Positions 58,695-64,000 of a stretch of DNA of 64,000 nucleotides are shown here, piece after piece (the stretch's first letter is position 1; each line of letters starts with the position of its first letter). Both the position numbers and the translations under genes were made by a program. Origin of the DNA: Agromyces cerinus (GTDB lineage Bacteria > Actinomycetota > Actinomycetes > Actinomycetales > Microbacteriaceae); contig NZ_JAFBCT010000001.1 in the NCBI RefSeq assembly GCF_016907835.1, forward strand, positions 2,604,001-2,668,000, in the 5' to 3' direction. The notes under the pieces are model-generated. The model did not search any database, was not told the DNA's origin, and saw only the letters and a program-made list of their open reading frames with translations.

Positions 58695-59926
58695 GCGGGT
58701 GCCACCACGAACCCCTCGCGCACGAGGCGGTGCACCACGACGACCGCGCTCTCGGCGTCGAGGCCGGGCAGCTCGCCCGCCCTGACGGCGCCTCCCGCTG
58801 CGAGCCGGCGCACGGCCTGTTCGGCCTCGATCGGGAGCGACAACGTCTTCGCACGCCCCACGATGCGCACACGGTCGTCGATGGTCGTGACGAGCACGGG
58901 CAGCGATGCGCGCCAGCGCACGGCCGTCGACGCATCCAGCGCCTCGAGCGCCTCGAGCGTCGCGAGCGGCGCGACCGGTTCCGCGCGGGTCTCGCCGTCG
59001 AACCGGTTCGCGAGCACGGCGGCCGGCCGCGAGGCATCCGTCTGCTGCAGCGTCTCGACGAGTGCCTGCACCGTCTGCGCGACGATGGGTGCGAGCGCAT
59101 CCTCGTCGCGCAGGTCGATGCCGAGCGGAAGCGAGGTGCGCAGCGCGGCATTCTCGCCGACCCCGCGCAGCAGCACGTCGACCACGTCGGCGCGAGTGAA
59201 GGGCGCCATGCCGATCGTCAGGTGCACGGATGTCGCGCCGAGCGCCGTCGCCGAATGGATCCACCCGCGCGGCAGGTAGAGCGCATCGCCCGGGCGCAGC
59301 ACCGCATCGATGACCGGCTCCCCCGTGGCCGCACGCGCCACGGCGCCGCGGTGCTGGTCCCACGGCTGGGCGCGCAGCGGATCGACGTGCACCGGCGCGT
59401 GGATGCGCCAGTGCTTCTCGCCCGAGATCTGCAGCACGAAGACGTCGTGGGTGTCGTAGTGCGGGTCGAACCCCTGCGACGACGGCGGCGTGACGTAGGC
59501 GTTGACCTGCGCCGGGTGGCCGAGGTCGTCGATGAGCTCGCGTGTGTAGTCGATGATCGGCGGCCACAGCCGGTGCAGTCCCTGCAGCACGATGGTCGCG
59601 CCGCCGGCGAACTCGGCGAGCACCTTGTCGCTCGAGACCTGGTCCGCGACCTCGGCCCCGAAACCACCCGAGGCGGTGTACGCGGATGCCGCGAGCACCG
59701 CGCCCTCGTTCGCCATGCGGATGAACGGCGTGCGCACCCCGCGACGCGTGATGAGCTCGTCGACGGCGGCGACCGAGAAGAGGTCGTCGAAGCCGGCCCC
59801 GAGCTCGGCGGCGGTCGAGAGCAGCGGTTCGCGACCCCAGTACCGTTCGGCGAACTCGTCAGCCGGGACACGGATGCAGCGCGAAAGCGCGGGCCGCTCG
59901 ATCGGCCCGCGCTCCGATTCGGTCAC
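58691..59926 (-). CDS. JmjC-type (RoxA-like cupin) iron/2-oxoglutarate oxygenase
   Basis: 411 residues. A JmjC_2 domain (about 15-240) has the iron triad H156 and D158 (PHYDTHDVFVLQISGEKHW) with H224 (PRGWIHSA), then a dimerisation and winged-helix C-terminus as in the ribosomal oxygenases YcfD/RoxA, which hydroxylate Arg or His in ribosomal proteins. Here the gene starts with a GTG whose first base is the last base of the TAG stop of an 85-residue repeat protein gene, making that small protein the best candidate substrate. Ribosomal protein hydroxylation is the alternative. Confidence 0.87.
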   Translation of the reverse strand: MTESERGPIERPALSRCIRVPADEFAERYWGREPLLSTAAELGAGFDDLFSVAAVDELITRRGVRTPFIRMANEGAVLAASAYTASGGFGAEVADQVSSDKVLAEFAGGATIVLQGLHRLWPPIIDYTRELIDDLGHPAQVNAYVTPPSSQGFDPHYDTHDVFVLQISGEKHWRIHAPVHVDPLRAQPWDQHRGAVARAATGEPVIDAVLRPGDALYLPRGWIHSATALGATSVHLTIGMAPFTRADVVDVLLRGVGENAALRTSLPLGIDLRDEDALAPIVAQTVQALVETLQQTDASRPAAVLANRFDGETRAEPVAPLATLEALEALDASTAVRWRASLPVLVTTIDDRVRIVGRAKTLSLPIEAEQAVRRLAAGGAVRAGELPGLDAESAVVVVHRLVREGFVVAPA

Positions 59927-60183
59927 TACGCCGAACCGTCGGCGCCGCCGTCGTGACCACCGGGGTTCGCACCGCCATCGGCGACGCCCTCCCCCGCTGC
60001 CGCGGACCCGTCGGCGCCGCCGTCGTGACCACCGGGGTTCGCACCGCCGTCGGCGACGCCCTCTCCTTCAGCGGCCGATCCGTCGGCGCCTCCATCGTGG
60101 CCCTTCGGGTTGGCACCGCCATCGGCGGTGCCTTCCCCTTCGGCTCCGGGCTCGAGGGTGATGTCGTCATCGTTGATCGTCAT
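59926..60183 (-). CDS. Small repeat protein, possible multi-core substrate of the adjacent oxygenase
   Basis: 85 residues: a 12-residue leader-like start (MTINDDDITLEP), three consecutive 24-residue repeats (13-36, 37-60, 61-84) and a final Ala. The repeat is built as xAxGEGxADGGANPxGHDGG followed by ADGS, with no Cys, Lys appearing once and no aromatic residue. The ATG at 60183 has GAGGAA 6 nt upstream, and TACGCT (60217-60212) is a -10 candidate. It is the first gene of an operon with a JmjC oxygenase and a ferredoxin-like protein. I know no named family; conserved Asn, His and Asp in each repeat are plausible hydroxylation sites. Confidence 0.8.
   Translation of the reverse strand: MTINDDDITLEPGAEGEGTADGGANPKGHDGGADGSAAEGEGVADGGANPGGHDGGADGSAAAGEGVADGGANPGGHDGGADGSA
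59932..60147 (-). repeat. Three 72-bp tandem repeats
   Basis: Each 72-bp unit encodes one 24-residue repeat of the small protein. Units 2 and 3 are almost identical at the nucleotide level; unit 1 (the leader-proximal one) differs most, including Lys for Gly after NP. Confidence 0.85.
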
Positions 60184-60298
60184 GAGATTTCCTCTCCTCG
60201 CCTGCCCGCTCAGCGTATCGAGGGCGCCGTTCCTGCGGAATGGGTTGACGAATCCGATCGCAGCGATGTGAGCACGATCGGGGATCCGCTCGATGAGC

Positions 60299-60700
60299 TC
60301 ACTGCGCTCGCAGAGCATCGAACGGCGCGATCGTGACGATGCCTTCCACCTGGCGCGCGAGTTCGGGGTCGAGGGTGATGAAGGCGTCGGCCTGCAGCTT
60401 GGCGACGGCGACGAATTCGGCGTTCGTCGTATCCTCCCAGTCGAACAGCTCGGCGACCTTCCAGGCGACCGCACGAGACACGCGGTCGCCCAAGAGACGC
60501 ACACGCACCGACGTGAGCCGGTTCAGTTGCACGTGCGCAGCATCGCCGCTCAGCTCTCCACTGCGAACTCCGCGGTACAGGTGCGACATCACCCGCGAGC
60601 GGAGCACGTTCGGTGCGACCAGCTGGTGGGAATCCGGCACGGTGACCCCCTCCTGCACCAGTCGCAGCGCCGTAAGGGTGTCGATCGCGAATCGTGTCAT
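60299..60700 (-). CDS. PIN-domain protein (VapC-like)
   Basis: 133 residues with PIN-like acidic positions: D6 in RFAIDTLTALRL, the central TTNAEFVAVAKLQADAFITLDPELA region with E and D residues, and an N-terminal APNVLRSRVMSHLYR helix. VapC toxins cleave RNA, and family members of this length usually have an antitoxin encoded just upstream. None is visible between 60701 and the LysR stop at 60782, so this is an orphan or a non-toxin PIN protein. GGAG lies 6 nt before the ATG. Confidence 0.75.
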   Translation of the reverse strand: MTRFAIDTLTALRLVQEGVTVPDSHQLVAPNVLRSRVMSHLYRGVRSGELSGDAAHVQLNRLTSVRVRLLGDRVSRAVAWKVAELFDWEDTTNAEFVAVAKLQADAFITLDPELARQVEGIVTIAPFDALRAQ

Positions 60701-60781
60701 GGCCTGCTCCTCCGCCGGTCCCTGCGGCACACGATACGACGACGCTCACGGGAGCGCATCGCGCCTACGTCAGGGTCATCC

Positions 60782-61762
60782 TCACCGAGGTTCGACGGAT
60801 GCCCCGGAGACGCCCCGACGCTCACCGGCGAGTCGCATCGTCTCCCCCGCCCTGGCCGCGAACGACGTGGCGCTCGCGGTGATCGTGCGCCGCATGACCT
60901 CGACGGCCGCGGTCGGCGCGACGTCGGCCGAGCAGGCGAGGCTGATCGAGCGTTCGAGCGCCGGTGTCCCGAGCCCCGGCGTTTCCAGCCGCACCGATCG
61001 CAGACCCGGCCGGTCGATGAGCACCATCGCGGGCACGATCGCGACGCCGAGCCCCCGTTCGACGAACCGCAGCACGGCATCCATCTCAGCCCCTTCGAGC
61101 ACCACCTCGGGCGCGAGGCCGGCTGCGCGGAACGCCGCGTCGGTGGCGCTGCGCAGGTCGTACGACGAGCTGAAGACGATCTGCGGCAACGCCGCGACAT
61201 CCGCAAGTTCGATGGTGTCGCGCGCGGTGATCGGCGGCGCGCCGGCCGATGAGATGACCACGAGCTCCTCGACGAGCAGCGGGGTCACGGTGAAGCGCTC
61301 GGCGGTCGAGGCATCCGTGGTCGTGATCAGCGCCAGGTCGAGCTCGCCGCCGGCGAGTTCGTCGAGGAGCCGGCGCGAGCCCTGTTCCGAGAGGTGCAGT
61401 TCGATGGCCGGATGCTCCGCGTGGAACGCGCTGAGCACCTCGGCGACGAGGCTGATGCAGAGTGTGGGGGTGGCGCCGAGCCGCACCCGGCCGCGCTCGA
61501 GGCCGGCGAGTTCGGCGAGTTCTCGCCGCACCGATTCGGCGTCGGCGAGCATGCGCCGGGCGAGCGGCAGCAGCGACTCCCCCGCGGTCGTCAGGGTGCT
61601 GCCGCCGCGGGCGCGGTGGAACAGGTCGGCGCCGAGATCGTGCTCGAGTGCGGCGATCTGGCGGCTCAACGAGGGCTGGGCGAGGTAGAGCTCCTCAGCG
61701 GCCCTGGTGAAGTTGCCGAACCGGGCCACCTCGACGAAGCTGCGGAGTTGCTCGAGGTTCAT
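60782..61762 (-). CDS. LysR-family transcriptional regulator
   Basis: 326 residues. Typical N-terminal helix-turn-helix (NFTRAAEELYLAQPSLSRQIAALEHDLGADLFHR in outline) and a C-terminal ligand domain. TACGGT (61774-61769) lies 6 nt before the ATG, another leaderless candidate. It is divergent from the HxlR gene, with 129 bp between them; its target could be that gene, the flavoprotein farther right, or neither. Confidence 0.9.
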   Translation of the reverse strand: MNLEQLRSFVEVARFGNFTRAAEELYLAQPSLSRQIAALEHDLGADLFHRARGGSTLTTAGESLLPLARRMLADAESVRRELAELAGLERGRVRLGATPTLCISLVAEVLSAFHAEHPAIELHLSEQGSRRLLDELAGGELDLALITTTDASTAERFTVTPLLVEELVVISSAGAPPITARDTIELADVAALPQIVFSSSYDLRSATDAAFRAAGLAPEVVLEGAEMDAVLRFVERGLGVAIVPAMVLIDRPGLRSVRLETPGLGTPALERSISLACSADVAPTAAVEVMRRTITASATSFAARAGETMRLAGERRGVSGASVEPR

Positions 61763-61825
61763 ACCGATACCGTACGCGCATCGTGGCCGAGACATCCATG
61801 CCGTAGACGGATGCCCCGGCGGTCG

Positions 61826-61844
61826 GTTACTCAGGGTACGTAAC
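61826..61844. promoter_or_regulatory. Inverted repeat in the LysR/HxlR divergent region
   Basis: GTTAC-N9-GTAAC (61826-61844). It lies about 50 bp before the HxlR start and could be bound by either regulator. TAGCGT near 61855 is a -10 candidate for the HxlR gene. Confidence 0.45.
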
Positions 61845-61891
61845 GCACGACCTGATAGCGTCCCTGAAGATCCCGGCATCTGGAGGCCACC

Positions 61892-62341
61892 ATGACGACC
61901 GACTCCATCCGCGTGCTCTCGGACCGGCCCGTCGACCCGGTCCTGGAGCACGTGGGCAGCGAGGCGTGCAGCGTCGACAACCCGGCGAGCCGCGTCATCC
62001 GCGAGACCCTCGCCCGCGTGGGCGACAAGTGGAGCATGCTCGTCATCGGGGTGCTGCACGACGGCCCCCTGCGATTCACCGAACTGCAGCGCAAGGTCGA
62101 CGGCATCTCGCACCGCATGCTCACCCAGACCGTGCGCAGCCTCGAGCGCGACGGCCTGGTCACGCGCACGAGCTACCCCGAGATCCCGCCCCGGGTCGAA
62201 TACGCGGCGACGGCGCTCGGCCGTTCGCTCTCGGTGCCCGTCATCGAGCTCGCCCGCTGGGCGGCCGCGCACCACGACGACATCCTCGACGCCCGCGAGG
62301 CGTTCGACGACGAGCACGAGGCCTCCGCAGCACTTCGATAG
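61892..62341 (+). CDS. HxlR-family transcriptional regulator
   Basis: 149 residues with the HxlR winged helix (RVGDKWSMLVIGVLHDGPLRFTELQRKVDGISHRMLTQTVRSLERDGLV in outline). One cysteine (C26) in an N-terminal extension, EACSVDN, could be a redox switch as in thiol-sensing HxlR proteins. GGAGG is 5 nt before the ATG. It is followed on the same strand by the flavoprotein gene, with its own promoter and palindrome between. Confidence 0.9.
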   Translation: MTTDSIRVLSDRPVDPVLEHVGSEACSVDNPASRVIRETLARVGDKWSMLVIGVLHDGPLRFTELQRKVDGISHRMLTQTVRSLERDGLVTRTSYPEIPPRVEYAATALGRSLSVPVIELARWAAAHHDDILDAREAFDDEHEASAALR

Positions 62342-62370
62342 CCGAGGCGTATCGTCGCGACGTTATATAT

Positions 62371-62403
62371 GCATTGGAGTAATCCAATGCGCGAATCTAG
62401 CGT
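62371..62403 (+). promoter_or_regulatory. Promoter with perfect palindrome for the flavoprotein gene
   Basis: GCATTGGA-GTAA-TCCAATGC (62371-62390) is a perfect 20-bp inverted repeat. Its left arm contains a -35 candidate TTGGAG (62374-62379); 18 bp later is -10 TAGCGT (62398-62403), 7 nt before the ATG at 62411. A repressor here would block the -35 and spacer. Confidence 0.7.
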
Positions 62404-62410
62404 GGACGCC

Positions 62411-64000
62411 ATGAGCACCCCGAGCCACTCAGGCAGCACCCCTTCAGAGCGCCAGATCTCCACCAACGTCCTCGTGATCGGCACCGGCGGCTCCGGCCTG
62501 CGCGCCGCCATCGAGCTCGCAGAGGCGGGCGTCGACGTGCTCGCCCTCGGCAAGCGCCCCAAGTCCGACGCGCACACCTCGCTCGCGGCCGGCGGCATCA
62601 ACGCCGCCCTCGCCACGATGGACGCCGACGACAGCTGGCAGCAGCACGCCGCCGACACCCTCAAGGAGAGCTACCTGCTCGCCGACCCGCGCACCGTCGT
62701 CACGGTCACGGAGGGCGCCGCGCGCGGCATCGACGACCTCGAGCGTTACGGCATGCCCTTCGCACGTGAAGACGACGGCCGCATCTCGCAGCGCTTCTTC
62801 GGCGCGCACACTTACCGTCGCACCGCGTTCGCAGGCGACTACACCGGGCTCGAGATCCAGCGCACGCTCGTCAACCGGGCCGCGCAGTTGAAGGTGCCGA
62901 TCCTCGACACGGTCTACGTGACCCGCATCCTCGTGAACGACGACGGAGCGGTGTTCGGCGCCTACGGCTTCGACCTCGAAGACGGCACCCGCTACCTCAT
63001 CCACGCCGACGCGGTGATCCTCGCGGCCGGCGGCCACAACCGCATCTGGCGGCGCACCTCGTCGCGGCGCGACGAGAACACGGGCGACTCGTTCCGCCTC
63101 GCCGTCGAGGCGGGCGGGCGGCTGCGCGACCCCGAGCTCGTGCAGTTCCACCCCTCGGGCATCATCGAGCCCGAGAACGCGGCGGGCACCCTCATCAGCG
63201 AGGCGGCCCGCGGCGAGGGCGGCATCCTCACCAACGGCCTCGGCGAGCGCTTCATGCACAAGTACGATCCCGAGCGCCTCGAACTCTCGACCCGCGATCG
63301 CGTGGCCCTCGCCTGCTACACCGAGATCAAGGAGGGGCGCGGCACCCCCAACGGCGGTGTCTGGCTGGATGTCTCGCACCTGCCCCGCGAGACGATCATG
63401 TCTCGCCTCCCCCGCGTCTACCAGACCATGCTCGAGCTGCAGATGCTCGACATCACGAAGGAGCCGATCGAGATCGCGCCCACCGCGCACTACTCGATGG
63501 GCGGCGTGTGGGTGCGCCCCGACGACCACGGCACGGATGTCCCGGGCCTCTACGCCATCGGCGAGGCATCCTCGGGCCTGCACGGCGCGAACCGGCTGGG
63601 CGGCAACTCGCTCATCGAGCTGCTCGTCTTCGGCCGCATCGTGGGACAGGCCGCTGCGGCCTACTCTGCGTCGCTCGACGCGCAGACGCGGTCCGCGGCC
63701 GCGGTGCAGACCGCGCGCGACGAGATCGCGGGGCTGCTCGCCTCCGACGGCACCGAGAACGTGCGCGCCCTGCAGCGCGCCATCCGCGACACCATGACCG
63801 AGCACGCCGGCGTCGTGCGCGACGAGGCCGGCCTCCTCGCCGGGCTCGCCGAGCTCGACGCGATCGAGTCCCGCATTGCCGACATCGGCGTGCACCCCGA
63901 CATCGCCGGCTACCAGGACCTGGCGCACGCCTTCGATCTCAAGTCGGCCGCGCTCGCCGCGCGCGCGACCCTCGCTGCGGCGCTCGAACGCCGCGAGACC
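62411..64000 (+). CDS. Fumarate reductase/succinate dehydrogenase-type flavoprotein subunit (3' end outside the window)
   Basis: The first 530 codons are visible, and the frame is open to the last base. The FAD site is VLVIGTGGSGLRAAIELAEAGVDVLAL (about 20-46 in outline), with AHTSLAAGGINA holding the His position that binds FAD covalently in SDH and fumarate reductases. Catalytic-region motifs are QFHPSG, RGEGGILTNGLGERFM, STRDRVALA, TAHYSMGGV and GLHGANRLGGNSLIELLVFG. It should oxidise succinate or reduce fumarate, or a similar acid, if iron-sulfur and membrane subunits follow. Transcript probably leaderless (-10 7 nt upstream). Confidence 0.85.
   Translation, partial: MSTPSHSGSTPSERQISTNVLVIGTGGSGLRAAIELAEAGVDVLALGKRPKSDAHTSLAAGGINAALATMDADDSWQQHAADTLKESYLLADPRTVVTVTEGAARGIDDLERYGMPFAREDDGRISQRFFGAHTYRRTAFAGDYTGLEIQRTLVNRAAQLKVPILDTVYVTRILVNDDGAVFGAYGFDLEDGTRYLIHADAVILAAGGHNRIWRRTSSRRDENTGDSFRLAVEAGGRLRDPELVQFHPSGIIEPENAAGTLISEAARGEGGILTNGLGERFMHKYDPERLELSTRDRVALACYTEIKEGRGTPNGGVWLDVSHLPRETIMSRLPRVYQTMLELQMLDITKEPIEIAPTAHYSMGGVWVRPDDHGTDVPGLYAIGEASSGLHGANRLGGNSLIELLVFGRIVGQAAAAYSASLDAQTRSAAAVQTARDEIAGLLASDGTENVRALQRAIRDTMTEHAGVVRDEAGLLAGLAELDAIESRIADIGVHPDIAGYQDLAHAFDLKSAALAARATLAAALERRET

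Noticed and set aside
59932..60147. Possible CRISPR-like or satellite repeat
   Set aside because: Three direct 72-bp units without spacers, entirely in frame within a gene with a good ribosome site; they are protein repeats.
62444..63928. A 494-codon minus-strand frame opposite the flavoprotein
   Set aside because: The plus strand encodes an unmistakable FAD-binding subunit; the opposite frame is an antisense shadow.
1..64000. tRNA, rRNA, riboswitch, transposase or phage genes
   Set aside because: I looked for T-loop sequences, transposase motifs and integrases by eye and saw none; a covariance-model search would be decisive for small RNAs.

Overview
This 64 kb window is GC-rich chromosomal DNA from an actinobacterium. 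The most likely family is Microbacteriaceae, with an Agromyces-like genome as my best guess. The reasons are strongly GC-biased third codon positions, many GTG starts, ATGA/GTGA stop-start overlaps, a GTG-started SufS next to SufU, a TmsA/TmsB pair for 10-methyl branched fatty acids, Tat- and lipoprotein-type secreted proteins, and many apparently leaderless promoters whose -10 box lies 6-8 nt before the start codon. I see no tRNA, rRNA, insertion sequence, prophage or CRISPR array. Every interval between genes is under 300 bp. The taxonomic call is inference; the gene calls rest on protein motifs read by eye. Layout: 1-1345 is the end of a secreted multidomain (probably carbohydrate-related) protein, closed by a strong terminator. 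1490-6773 holds an orphan ectB, then an amidohydrolase and an MHS-type transporter with a divergent LysR regulator. 6865-9223 has a DsbA-like thiol oxidoreductase, a CcdA-like membrane partner and a GntR regulator. 9245-17486 is a six-gene minus-strand catabolic operon (amidohydrolase, lipoprotein, two permeases, double ATPase, flavin monooxygenase), faced by a TetR gene; both promoters use the arms of one palindrome. 18378-27473 contains small regulatory units: AraC/NmrA, ArsR-SRPBCC-SDR, DUF2975-XRE, GNAT and MMPL/TetR. 27520-37222 is mixed housekeeping and accessory genes, including a KstD-like flavoprotein, MarR and sufS-sufU. 37522-40189 is a secreted GH109-like protein with a companion whose C-terminal module matches the protein at the left edge. 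40296-43018 is tmsA-tmsB. 43121-47805 has assorted enzymes, a NarL-type two-component pair and a bifunctional nuclease. 47970-55042 is an acyl-CoA oxidation district: two acyl-CoA dehydrogenases, etfB-etfA, a membrane b-type cytochrome with an unusual repeated N-terminal motif, and a KstR2-like TetR gene, with a KstR2-type operator between etfB and the divergent dehydrogenase. 55152-57604 is envelope maintenance: lytic transglycosylase, PspA and a membrane partner. 57807-60183 is the most unusual locus: an 85-residue protein made of three 24-residue repeats, overlapping a JmjC-type oxygenase that overlaps a ferredoxin-like protein; it looks like a precursor, a modifying enzyme and an electron donor. 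60299-64000 has a PIN protein, LysR and HxlR regulators and the first 530 codons of a fumarate reductase/succinate dehydrogenase-type flavoprotein. Regulation is unusually readable: at least nine palindromes sit on or next to recognisable promoters, usually beside a DNA-binding protein gene. A perfect 18-bp palindrome built from the abundant GGATGCC word occurs three times.
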